From positions 1 to 57,381 of the forward strand of contig NZ_JAINZZ010000050.1 in the NCBI RefSeq assembly GCF_019890725.1: DNA of 57,381 nt, written 5' to 3'. The translations under genes and the position numbers were made by a program. Source of the stretch: Actinacidiphila acidipaludis (GTDB lineage Bacteria > Actinomycetota > Actinomycetes > Streptomycetales > Streptomycetaceae). Under the pieces are notes generated by a model. It did no database searches, had not been told where the DNA came from, and saw only the letters and a program-made list of their open reading frames with translations. Positions 31,010-39,014 of the stretch are shown piece after piece (positions within the stretch are counted from its first letter, which is position 1; each line of letters opens with the position of its first letter).

Positions 31010-31654
31010 CTACGGCGGCGGCAGGTGCAGCGCGCCGAGCCCGTCGACCAGGAGGCGGGCGAGCCGCAGCGCCCACTCCCGGTCGACGGGCCCGGAACTG
31101 ACCATCACCCGGTGGACGACCGCGCCGGCGATGACGTCGAAGATCAGGTCGTCGCGCGCCGGGTCCTCCGCCTTGTCCGGTGGAAGTTCGCCGCGCTGCT
31201 GCGCCCGCCGCCGCCCGAGCAGCACCAGGTGCTTCTGGCGGTCCACGATCGCCTCGCGGATGCGCAGCCGCAGCGCGTCGTCCTGCGCGGCCTCGGCCAC
31301 CACCGCCATCAGCGCGGTCCTGGTCTCCGGGCGCTCGATCAGCTCGGCGAAACGCAGCACCACCCCCTGGATGTCGGCCTCCAGGCCGCCCAGGTCCGGC
31401 AGGTCGAGCTGCTCCTCGAACAGCGCCGCGAGCGCGTCCACCACCAGTTCGTTCTTGCCCGCCCAGCGGCGGTACAGCGTGGTCTTGGCCACGCCGGCGC
31501 GGGCCGCCACGTCGCCCAGCGTCAGGCCGCCCCAGCCCACCTCGGCCAGTGCGGCGCGTGTGGCGTCCAGGATCGCCCGGTCCGCCGCGGCACTTCTGGG
31601 GCGCCCGGCGCGTTTGGGGGACGTGACCGCGGTGAACGATGTCCGGGGGTGCAT
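31010..31654 (-). CDS. TetR-family repressor
   Basis: 214 aa. N-terminal helix-turn-helix at about residues 22-70: DRAILDATRAALAEVGWGGLTLGDVAARAGVAKTTLYRRWAGKNELVVDAL. The C-terminal ligand-binding domain is of the TetR_C_16/AcrR kind. I chose the ATG at 31654, because a start at 31687 would put the palindrome at 31667 inside the gene. The palindrome is a likely autoregulatory operator. Whether it also controls icmA (2.1 kb away, different palindrome) is unknown. Confidence 0.9.
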   Translation of the reverse strand: MHPRTSFTAVTSPKRAGRPRSAAADRAILDATRAALAEVGWGGLTLGDVAARAGVAKTTLYRRWAGKNELVVDALAALFEEQLDLPDLGGLEADIQGVVLRFAELIERPETRTALMAVVAEAAQDDALRLRIREAIVDRQKHLVLLGRRRAQQRGELPPDKAEDPARDDLIFDVIAGAVVHRVMVSSGPVDREWALRLARLLVDGLGALHLPPP

Positions 31655-31666
31655 AGGGCTGGACCA

Positions 31667-31678
31667 TACCGGTCGGTA
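31667..31678. promoter_or_regulatory. TetR-type operator TACCG-GT-CGGTA
   Basis: Perfect 5-bp arms with a 2-base centre, 13 bases upstream of the TetR ATG. TACCGxxCGGTA is a common TetR-family core site in actinobacteria. Confidence 0.6.
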
Positions 31679-31740
31679 GGTTCGCATGGAGTGACCGGAC
31701 TCACAGGAAACTCGTGCGCACGCTGATCATCGGCCAGTTA

Positions 31741-31757
31741 CGCTACGAGTCGTAGCG
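31741..31757. promoter_or_regulatory. 17-bp palindrome CGCTACGA-G-TCGTAGCG
   Basis: Perfect 8-bp arms around one central base, 87 bp upstream of the TetR start and 190 bp upstream of the thioredoxin-like gene. The core differs from the TetR site at 31667, so it may serve another regulator. Confidence 0.5.
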
Positions 31758-31946
31758 GAATCGTGCGGCCCGGTGCCACCGGAAACACTCGTCCCGCCGG
31801 GGTCACCCGGACGGGGCACGCGACGACCACAGGTACGGATGGGGATCCGTACGAGGGAGAGAGCAGCGGCCTTCCCGGCCCCCGCGAACCGGCGGGGATC
31901 CGGGGTCTGTGCACGCTTTGCTCCACGAGGGGGGAGGATTGGCCTC

Positions 31947-32912
31947 ATGCAGCCACGGAACATGTCCATGAGCGGTGTCGTCGACCTCGCCGCCCTGAAG
32001 GCGGCCGGTGAGGCCAAGGCGAAGGCCGAGCAGGCCAGGGCGCAGCGGCAGGAGGCCGGCGCCGGCACCCCCGCGTCCCCGCTCGTCATCGAGGTGACCG
32101 AGGCGACCTTCGAGAGCGACGTCCTGCAGCGCTCCGCCGAGGTCCCGGTCGTCATCAGCTTCTGGGCCGACCAGGCCGAGCAGAGCAAGCAGCTCAACGC
32201 CACGCTGGAGAGCCTGGCGAACCGGTACCGGGGCCGCTTCGTGCTGGCCACCGCCGAGGTCTACGCCAACCAGCTCCTCTTCCAGCAGTTCGGCGTGCAG
32301 GGTGTGCCCGCCGTCTTCGCCGTCCTGGCCGGTCAGGCCATGCCGCTCTTCCAGGGGAGCGCCCCCGAGGACCAGATCACCGAGGTCCTCGACCAGCTGA
32401 TCCTGGTCGCCGAGCAGCGCTTCGGCATCGTCGGCGAGGACGTCGACCCGGGGGAGGCCGAGGAGGCCTCCCCGGCCCCGGAGCGCCCGGCCACACCGCA
32501 GGAGCTGGCCCTGTCCGCCGCCCACGAGGCGCTGGACGCCGGCGACCTGGGCGGCGCCGTGCGGGCGTACCAGAACGTTCTGGCCGACGAGCCCGCCAAC
32601 GTCGAGGCCAAGCTGGGTCTCGCGCAGGCCGAGTTGCTGACCCGTGTGCAGGGCGCCGACCCGCAGGCCGTGCGCGCCGCGGCCGCCGACGCCCCGGGCG
32701 ACGTCACCGCACAACTGGCGGCGGCCGACCTGGACCTGGTGGGCGGTCACGTCGAGGACGCCTTCGGCCGGCTGCTGGACACCGTGCGGCGCACGGCGGG
32801 TGACGACCGGGACACCGCCCGGCTGAGGCTGCTGGAGCTGTTCGAGGTGATCGGCCCGGACGACCCGCGGGTGACCGCGGCGCGCACGGCGCTGGCCCGC
32901 GTGCTGTTCTGA
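31947..32912 (+). CDS. YbbN-like thioredoxin-fold/TPR protein without CXXC
   Basis: 321 aa. Residues about 45-150 are a thioredoxin fold (VIEVTEATFESDVLQRSAEVPVVISFWADQAEQSKQLNATLESLANRY, then VQGVPAVFAVLAGQ). The WCGPC active site is replaced by WADQAEQS, so it is not a redox enzyme. Residues about 170-321 form TPR-like helices (ALSAAHEALDAGDLGGAVRAYQNVLADEPANVEAKLGLAQAELL). This is the YbbN/CnoX-type arrangement, which in E. coli acts as a chaperone partner for DnaK/GroEL. ATG 31947 has GGGGGAGGA 8 bases upstream. It stands alone, divergent from TetR. Confidence 0.88.
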   Translation: MQPRNMSMSGVVDLAALKAAGEAKAKAEQARAQRQEAGAGTPASPLVIEVTEATFESDVLQRSAEVPVVISFWADQAEQSKQLNATLESLANRYRGRFVLATAEVYANQLLFQQFGVQGVPAVFAVLAGQAMPLFQGSAPEDQITEVLDQLILVAEQRFGIVGEDVDPGEAEEASPAPERPATPQELALSAAHEALDAGDLGGAVRAYQNVLADEPANVEAKLGLAQAELLTRVQGADPQAVRAAAADAPGDVTAQLAAADLDLVGGHVEDAFGRLLDTVRRTAGDDRDTARLRLLELFEVIGPDDPRVTAARTALARVLF

Positions 32913-33538
32913 CCTCCCGTGCGCCACGGCGGACGGGCACCGCACCACTCAGAGATTTAGCGACACGGCGGCTGCTCTTTATCAAACCGTGATAATGGGC
33001 GGCCGCTGTTACTTCTGGTAAGAAGCCCGCCCCGCTTTGTCGGGGCATGGGGTCAGATGTCGTTTTTTCGCCCCGGGGTACCAGTGACGCAGAGTCACGT
33101 CACTCCCCGTGGCGATCATGACATGCCCACACTTCCGTTACTCACTGGTAATGAACCCCCTTGTGCGCGGGCCGGGAATGGACCACGATCGGCCAAGCTC
33201 GGTCCGTAGCCAGAGTCCGGCATCCAGTCGGTGCCCCGGTCGCGGGTCCCCGCCGAGCGGGGGTGCGCGGCATATGCCGACACCCCGGGACAGGGGGGTC
33301 TCCGTCCGCTGGGATGGAACCAACCGGATGGAGCCTGTCCCGCAGGTTGCGCGAGAGCGTGGCCAGTGGTTGTCGCTCGGGGGTGATCGCCGACGTTCGG
33401 ACGCCGCCTCCGTGACCCTCAGTCAGGGAGACGGCCACCGCTCACCGGCGCTCTCCTTCCCGAGGACGTAGCACTTCTCCCATCCCAGGCCGGGCCCGAA
33501 CGACCCGGCCGGAGATGTACGTCCGAGAAGGAGGAAGT
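32913..33538. other. 626-bp intergenic region with TTAC...GGTAA motifs
   Basis: No gene. It holds TTACTTCTGGTAA (33009-33021), TTACTCACTGGTAA (33138-33151) and a reversed TACCAGTGA (33079-33087), i.e. related half-sites on both strands. There is also a small GCCCCG...CGGGGC hairpin around 33030 followed by a TTTTTT run at 33063. The last 70 bases are the leader of the DUF6230 gene. Its length suggests a long regulated leader or promoter for the three-gene operon downstream. Confidence 0.5.
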
Positions 33539-34180
33539 ATGGAGTCGCACGTTCGTGGCGGTACCAGATGGAAGCGGTTCGCCGTCGTCATGGTTCCGTC
33601 GGTCGCGGCCACGGCCGCGATAGGCGTGGCCCTGGCGCAGGGGGCGCTCGCCGCGTCCTTCAGCGTGTCCGGCCAGGAGTTCAAGGTCACCGCCGACACG
33701 CTGCACGGTGACGGGTTCGTCCAGTACGGCAACGTCGACGTGGAGCACAACGGCACGCCGCACGCGGTGGCCGTCTCGGCGTTCACCGACGCCACCATCA
33801 CGGGTCTGTGCCAGTCGGTCGTCGTTCCGACGCCGATCGGTGACGTCACCTTGAAGCTGACGGCAGGCAACGGCGGCAAGAAGGTCACCGCCAAGAACCT
33901 GTACATCGACCTGGACCAGCTCGACGCCGACGCCACGTTCAACGACATCAACATCGGTGTCGCTGCGGGCAGCACGGACCCGAACTACGCCCACGTCGAG
34001 GACCAGGTCGGCAAGGACGAGACGCACGGTGGTGCGTCGTCCTTCGCGCAGGAGGCCAAGTCCGCGGACCTGACCGGCGTCAAGCAGACCGCCTGGGCCA
34101 CCAGCGCGGGCACGTTCAAGCTGGCGGGCCTCAGCCTCCGCCTGCACAAGGGCTCCGGCCCCGGGGTCGAGTGCTACTAG
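33539..34180 (+). CDS. DUF6230 secreted/membrane protein (old label cholesterol esterase)
   Basis: 213 aa. The N-terminus has a hydrophobic segment FAVVMVPSVAATAAIGVALAQGALAASF that can act as a signal peptide (ALAAS cleavage region). The rest is a beta-rich extracellular domain (FSVSGQEFKVTADTLHGDGFVQYGNVDVEHNG, then ADLTGVKQTAWATSAGTFKLAGLSLRL). It has one very strong ribosome-binding site (GAAGGAGGAAG). Relatives were once called cholesterol esterase, but no serine-hydrolase motif (GxSxG) is visible. First gene of a three-gene operon with DUF6114 and a Pro/Thr-rich protein. Confidence 0.88.
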   Translation: MESHVRGGTRWKRFAVVMVPSVAATAAIGVALAQGALAASFSVSGQEFKVTADTLHGDGFVQYGNVDVEHNGTPHAVAVSAFTDATITGLCQSVVVPTPIGDVTLKLTAGNGGKKVTAKNLYIDLDQLDADATFNDINIGVAAGSTDPNYAHVEDQVGKDETHGGASSFAQEAKSADLTGVKQTAWATSAGTFKLAGLSLRLHKGSGPGVECY

Positions 34181-34278
34181 GCACCGGCTGAGTGGCTGCG
34201 GGCGAGCCGCGCGGGACGCGGCTCGCCCGGGCCACCGAAGAACTCCTCCGCCATGTCAGTCCCAGGGAGCTGTTTTCC

Positions 34279-34884
34279 ATGAGCGCCGAGTCGACAGGAC
34301 TGCGTGCCCGCATCCGCTACGGCCGTCTGACGTTCCGCCACTGGCGGTGGGGCCGCCCGTTCTGGGCCGGCCTGCTGACCATCGTGGCCGGTGTGCCGAT
34401 CGCCTATTTCCCGTACGCGAACCTCACCCTCGGTCAGTTGACGGTGCGGATGGCGACCACCGCGGGTTCCGACTCGCTGATCATCGGCGTCCTGCTGGGC
34501 GTGCTCGGCCTGACCATGTGGTTCCAGTCCTCGGTACGGATCTTCTCCGGTGTGGCCGCCATCCTGCTCTCGCTCGTCTCACTCGTGAAATCGAACTTCG
34601 GCGGCTTCCTGGTGGGCTTCCTGTGCGCGCTGATCGGCGGCGCGCTGGCGGTCGCCTGGACGCCGGGCACTCCCGCCGCCGACGAGCCGGGCGAGAAGGC
34701 GGAACGCCCCGACGGGGTGCCCGACGCCGGCGGCGACGGGTTCGAGCCCGTCCCGGGACTGTCCGACGCGCCTGCCGTCCCCGCCCAGGCGGGCGACCCG
34801 TATGCGCAGCCCGAGCCGGTGCCCGCGGGAGCGGTCGCCGACGACGAGACCACCGAGAAGAACGGGAGGCACCGTGCTGGGTGA
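34279..34884 (+). CDS. DUF6114 membrane protein
   Basis: 201 aa. Four hydrophobic segments (FWAGLLTIVAGVPIAYFPY, SLIIGVLLGVLGLTMWF, FSGVAAILLSLVSLV and FGGFLVGFLCALIGGALAVAW), then a 75-residue acidic, Pro-rich cytoplasmic or extracellular tail. I chose the ATG at 34279 (MSAESTGLRARIRYGRL), which has GGGAG upstream. It overlaps the next gene by 11 bases. Conserved as a unit with DUF6230; function unknown. Confidence 0.87.
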   Translation: MSAESTGLRARIRYGRLTFRHWRWGRPFWAGLLTIVAGVPIAYFPYANLTLGQLTVRMATTAGSDSLIIGVLLGVLGLTMWFQSSVRIFSGVAAILLSLVSLVKSNFGGFLVGFLCALIGGALAVAWTPGTPAADEPGEKAERPDGVPDAGGDGFEPVPGLSDAPAVPAQAGDPYAQPEPVPAGAVADDETTEKNGRHRAG

Positions 34885-36166
34885 CGCTGCTCAGCCGGCC
34901 GAGAGCGACGGGTCCCGCAACAGGGCGACGTCGGGTCCGCGCCACGCGGCTCCCCGCAGGTCCTTGCTGACCAAGCTGCACGTGCCCGCGGGCAAGGCGG
35001 TGGCGCTGGCCGCCATGCCCACCGCCGTGCTGATGGGCATGGGGTTCACGCCGCACTTCGCGCAGGCCGACGAGATGCCCAAGAGCCCGTTCAAGCCGGG
35101 CCCGTGCGTCAGCCAGCCGGACACCCCCTCGACGTCGTCCACGGCCAAGGACTCGACGGCCGCGAAGCCGAAGAAGACGACGGGCGGCTCCTCCGGCACG
35201 TCGGGCGGCACGACCGCGACGCCGAAGCCCAGCACGTCGCCGACGCCGGCTCCCTCGGCGTCGCAGAAGCCGGACCCGGTCCCGACCTCGCAGCAGAAGT
35301 CGACCACGACCACCGCCCCGGCCGCGCCCAAGCCCGCGCCGAGCCCGACGAAGTCCAGCAACCCGCTGGACCCGCTGGGCCTGGGCAACCTGCTGGGCGG
35401 ACTGCTGGGCGGCGGCAGCACGCCGACGTCCTCCCCGGCGCCCTCCCCGACCACCCCCGCGCCGTCGACGACCACCGCGCCGGCCACGCCGAAGCCCTCG
35501 GCCAGCCCCAGCGCCTCGCCGTCGACGGGCACCGGCGCCACGGACACGGTCAAGAAGCTCCTGGGCGGCACCACGGACACCGTCAAGAAGGCCACCAAGG
35601 GCCTGACGGACACCGCCAAGGCTCCTTTGTCCGGGAGCACCGCCAAGGCCGGTACGACGCCCACGGACGGCTCCCAGGGCTACCCCTGCCCGACGTACGA
35701 CGCGAAGGCGCTCGCCGACGCGACGACGGAGGGCGGCATACCCCTGCTGCCGGACGCCCCGTTCACGCTCAAGACGACCAAACTCACGCTGCACGGCCTG
35801 AACTACGACGGCATCGTGAAGGTCCGCACCTACAGCGGCCAGGTCAAGGACGTCCTGAAGTTCACGGCCAGCGGCATCGACATCAAGGACCTGTGGCAGA
35901 TCGTGGACGCCCCCGGCGGCGGCCACACCTGGGTCAAGGCCCGGGCCGGGTCCACGTCGACCTTCACCGGCGGGACGGTCACGCTCTACACCGAGTCGCT
36001 GAGCGGCAACCTGCTGGGCCTGGTCCCGGTGACCTTCACCCCGAAGGCGCCGCCGCCGCTGACCCTGCCGGAGCTGTTCTTCACCAACGCCACGGTCGTC
36101 AACGCCGGCCAGTTCGGCGGCAACCTGCACGTGCCCGGCATGCAGGTGCTGCCCGGCCAGTCCTGA
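34874..36166 (+). CDS. Pro/Ser/Thr-rich envelope protein of the DUF6230 operon
   Basis: 430 aa. It has a hydrophobic segment near residues 40-60 (GKAVALAAMPTAVLMGMGFTPHFAQAD), so it is probably exported. Residues about 75-265 are a Pro/Ser/Thr/Lys-rich linker with short repeats (TDTVKKLLGGTTDTVKKATKGLTDTAK). The C-terminal 160 residues are a folded beta-rich domain (LKTTKLTLHGLNYDGIVKVRTYSGQVKDVLKFTASGIDIKDLWQIV). The GTG at 34874 has GGGAGG 5 bases upstream. Function unknown; the linker suggests a wall-spanning surface protein. Confidence 0.85.
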   Translation: MLGDAAQPAESDGSRNRATSGPRHAAPRRSLLTKLHVPAGKAVALAAMPTAVLMGMGFTPHFAQADEMPKSPFKPGPCVSQPDTPSTSSTAKDSTAAKPKKTTGGSSGTSGGTTATPKPSTSPTPAPSASQKPDPVPTSQQKSTTTTAPAAPKPAPSPTKSSNPLDPLGLGNLLGGLLGGGSTPTSSPAPSPTTPAPSTTTAPATPKPSASPSASPSTGTGATDTVKKLLGGTTDTVKKATKGLTDTAKAPLSGSTAKAGTTPTDGSQGYPCPTYDAKALADATTEGGIPLLPDAPFTLKTTKLTLHGLNYDGIVKVRTYSGQVKDVLKFTASGIDIKDLWQIVDAPGGGHTWVKARAGSTSTFTGGTVTLYTESLSGNLLGLVPVTFTPKAPPPLTLPELFFTNATVVNAGQFGGNLHVPGMQVLPGQS

Positions 36167-36208
36167 CGGCCTGAGGGCGGGCCACCGGCCCGCCCGCACC
36201 GCGACGCG

Positions 36209-36263
36209 AACGCCGCGCGGTCCGCGCCCCCTTGACCCAAGGGGACGCGGACCGCGCGGCGTT
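36209..36263. terminator. Very strong bidirectional terminator
   Basis: Perfect 18-bp arms (36209-36226 and 36246-36263), then one mismatch, then a further 7-bp stem CCCCTTG/CAAGGGG with a three-base loop. It lies between the convergent DUF6230 operon and pyk. Confidence 0.88.
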
Positions 36264-36296
36264 GGTGTGCTCCGGGCCGGCCGGGGACCGGGACGG

Positions 36297-37724
36297 TCAG
36301 TCGGTGACGTCGCCCAGGTGGTGCACGCGCACCAGGTTGGTGGTGCCGGGAACACCGGGGGGCGAGCCGGCGGTGATGATGACGGTGTCACCGCGGGTGT
36401 ACTCGGAGAGCTTGAGCATCTCCTGGTCGACCAGCTTCACCATGGCGTCGGTGGTGTCGACGTGCTCCACCAGCAGCGCCTCCACACCCCAGGTCAGCGC
36501 GAGCTGGTTGCGGGTCGAGGGGTCGGTGGTGAAGGCCAGCACCGGCTCCGGCACGCGGTAGCGGGCCAGCCGGCGGGCGGTGTCACCGGACTTGGTGAAG
36601 GCCACCAGGGTGCGGGCGTCCAGGAAGTCGGCGAGCTCGGCGGCGGCGCGGGCCACCGCACCGCCCTGGGTGCGCGGCTTCTTGCCGGGCGCCAGCGGCT
36701 GCAGGCCTCGGCGGAGCAGCTCCTCCTCGGCGGCCTCCACGATGCGCGACATCGTCTTGACCGTCTCGATCGGGTACTTGCCGACCGAGGACTCCGCGGA
36801 CAGCATCACCGCGTCGGCGCCGTCGAGGATCGCGTTCGCCACGTCGGACGCCTCGGCGCGCGTGGGACGGGAGTTGGTGATCATCGACTCCATCATCTGG
36901 GTCGCCACGATCACCGGCTTGGCGTTGCGCCGGCACAGCTCGATCAGCCGCTTCTGCACCATCGGGACCTGCTCGAGCGGGTACTCCACCGCGAGGTCGC
37001 CGCGGGCCACCATCACGGCGTCGAACGCCATGACGACGTCCTCCATGTTGTGCACCGCCTGGGGCTTCTCCACCTTGGCGATGACCGGGACCCGGCGCCC
37101 CTCCTCGTCCATGACGCGGTGCACGTCGCGCACGTCCTTGGCGTCGCGGACGAAGGACAGCGCCACCATGTCGACGCCCATCCGCAGCGCGAACCGCAGG
37201 TCGTCGATGTCCTTCTCGGACAGCGCGGGCACGTTCACCGCGGCGCCCGGCAGGTTGATGCCCTTGTGGTCGGAGACCACACCGCCCTCGACGACCAGGC
37301 AGCGCACCCGCTGGCCGTGGACCTCGATGACGCGCAGCGCCACGTTGCCGTCGTTGATGAGGATCGGGTCGCCCTGCGAGACGTCGCCCGGCAGGCCCTT
37401 GTAGGTGGTGCCGCAGATGGACTTGTCGCCCGGCACGTCCTCGGTGGTGATGGTGAACTCGTCACCGGCGACCAGCTCGACGGGGCCTTCGGCGAACTTG
37501 GCCAAGCGGATCTTGGGGCCCTGCAGGTCGGCGAGGACGCCCACCGCCTTGCCCGTCTCGGCCGACACCTTGCGGACGCGCTGGTAGCGGTCCTCGTGCT
37601 CGGAGTGGCTGCCGTGGCTGAAGTTGAAACGGGCCACGTTCATGCCTGCCTCGACCAGCGTCTTCAGCTGGTCGTAGGAGTCGACGGCGGGACCCAGGGT
37701 ACAGACGATCTTGGCTCGGCGCAT
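36297..37724 (-). CDS. pyk: Pyruvate kinase
   Basis: 475 aa, full length. It makes pyruvate and ATP from phosphoenolpyruvate. Visible marks are the N-terminal MRRAKIVCTLGPA, NFSHGSHSEHEDRY, the catalytic-lysine region VIAKVEKPQAVHNMEDV, and MVARGDLAVEYPLEQVPMVQK with the divalent-metal ligands. The C-terminal allosteric domain is complete. It lies on the same strand as pta-ackA, 84 bp after ackA, so it may share the transcript. In S. coelicolor the equivalent gene is one of two pyruvate kinases (Pyk2). Confidence 0.97.
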   Translation of the reverse strand: MRRAKIVCTLGPAVDSYDQLKTLVEAGMNVARFNFSHGSHSEHEDRYQRVRKVSAETGKAVGVLADLQGPKIRLAKFAEGPVELVAGDEFTITTEDVPGDKSICGTTYKGLPGDVSQGDPILINDGNVALRVIEVHGQRVRCLVVEGGVVSDHKGINLPGAAVNVPALSEKDIDDLRFALRMGVDMVALSFVRDAKDVRDVHRVMDEEGRRVPVIAKVEKPQAVHNMEDVVMAFDAVMVARGDLAVEYPLEQVPMVQKRLIELCRRNAKPVIVATQMMESMITNSRPTRAEASDVANAILDGADAVMLSAESSVGKYPIETVKTMSRIVEAAEEELLRRGLQPLAPGKKPRTQGGAVARAAAELADFLDARTLVAFTKSGDTARRLARYRVPEPVLAFTTDPSTRNQLALTWGVEALLVEHVDTTDAMVKLVDQEMLKLSEYTRGDTVIITAGSPPGVPGTTNLVRVHHLGDVTD

Positions 37725-37808
37725 GGGCGCTATCCTATCGGTTTGTTCCGCTCCGGAATATTCCTGGGGCTCTCGGTGGTCGTGGGGCGGTCAACCGCCT
37801 CGCCCTGC

Positions 37809-39014
37809 TCAGCCCACCTCCTGGGGCGGGTGGAGGGCCAGTGCGTAAGTATCGCGTGCGATGGCGAGCTCCTCGTCGGTGGGGACCACCGCGACCGCGA
37901 CCCGCGACGACGGCGCCGAGACCAGCCGCGGACCGGACGCCCGCACCGCGTTGCGCACCGAGTCCATCTCGATGCCCAGCGGCTCCAGACCGCGCAGCGC
38001 GGCCTCCCGCACCGCCGCCGAGTTCTCCCCGACGCCGGCCGTGAACACCACGGCGTCCACCCGGCCGAGCACCGCCGTGAACGCGCCGACATAGCGGCGC
38101 AGCCGGTGCACGTAGACGTCGAAGGCGAGCTGGGCCGCCGCGTCGCCCTCGGCCATCCGGCGGCCGATCTCCCGCATGTCGTTGTCGCCGCACAGCCCCA
38201 GCAGCCCGGACCGCTTGTTGAGCAGCCGGTCCACCTCGTCGGTGCTCATCCCGGCCTCCCGCTCCAGGTGCAGCAGCACGCCCGGGTCGACATCGCCGGA
38301 CCTGGTGCCCATGACCAGTCCCTCCAGCGGGGTCAGTCCCATCGAGGTGTCCACGCAGACGCCGCCGCGCACGGCCGACGCCGAGGCGCCGTTGCCCAGG
38401 TGCAGCACGATCACGTTGACCTCGGCGGGGGCGCGGCCGAGCAGTTCGGCGGTCGCCGCCGAGACGAAGGCGTGCGAGGTGCCGTGGAAGCCGTAGCGGC
38501 GGATGCCGTACCGGTCGGCGGTCTCCGTGTCGATCGCGTACCGGGCGGCGGCCTCCGGGACGGTGGAGTGGAAGGCGGTGTCGAAGACCGCCACCTGCGG
38601 CAGATCGGGGCGCAGTTCACGGGCGACGGTGATGCCGGTGATGTTCGCCGGGTTGTGCAGCGGCGCCAGCGGGACGAGCCGGCGGATCTCCTCGACGACC
38701 TCGTCGGTGATCAGCGTGGGCGCGGTGAAGCGGGTGCCGCCGTGCACCACCCGGTGCCCGATCGCGGCCAGGCGGGGGGAGTCCAGGCCGAGCCCGCGGT
38801 CCTTCAGCTCGCGCGCCGCCCGGTCGAGGGCGGCCGTGTGGTCGGCGACCCCGCCCTCCTCGCCGATCCGCTCCACCAGCCCGGAGGCCAGCCGGCTCTC
38901 GTCGGCCATGTCCAGCAGCTGGTACTTCACCGACGAGGAACCGGAGTTGAGCACCAGCACCCGGGTCGCGTCCGCCGCCGGCCTCGCCGCGCCCGTCGTC
39001 GCCCTGCCGTTCAC
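37809..39014 (-). CDS. ackA: Acetate kinase
   Basis: 401 aa. It converts acetyl phosphate and ADP to acetate and ATP. Conserved blocks are LVLNSGSSSVKYQLL, HRVVHGG, FDTAFHST, RYGFHGTSHAFV, LHLGNGASASA, DTSMGLTPLEG and FTAGVGENS. The GTG at 39014 overlaps the pta stop (GTGA), so translation is coupled to pta. A 12-residue N-terminal extension (VNGRATTGAARP) precedes the core. Confidence 0.97.
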   Translation of the reverse strand: MNGRATTGAARPAADATRVLVLNSGSSSVKYQLLDMADESRLASGLVERIGEEGGVADHTAALDRAARELKDRGLGLDSPRLAAIGHRVVHGGTRFTAPTLITDEVVEEIRRLVPLAPLHNPANITGITVARELRPDLPQVAVFDTAFHSTVPEAAARYAIDTETADRYGIRRYGFHGTSHAFVSAATAELLGRAPAEVNVIVLHLGNGASASAVRGGVCVDTSMGLTPLEGLVMGTRSGDVDPGVLLHLEREAGMSTDEVDRLLNKRSGLLGLCGDNDMREIGRRMAEGDAAAQLAFDVYVHRLRRYVGAFTAVLGRVDAVVFTAGVGENSAAVREAALRGLEPLGIEMDSVRNAVRASGPRLVSAPSSRVAVAVVPTDEELAIARDTYALALHPPQEVG

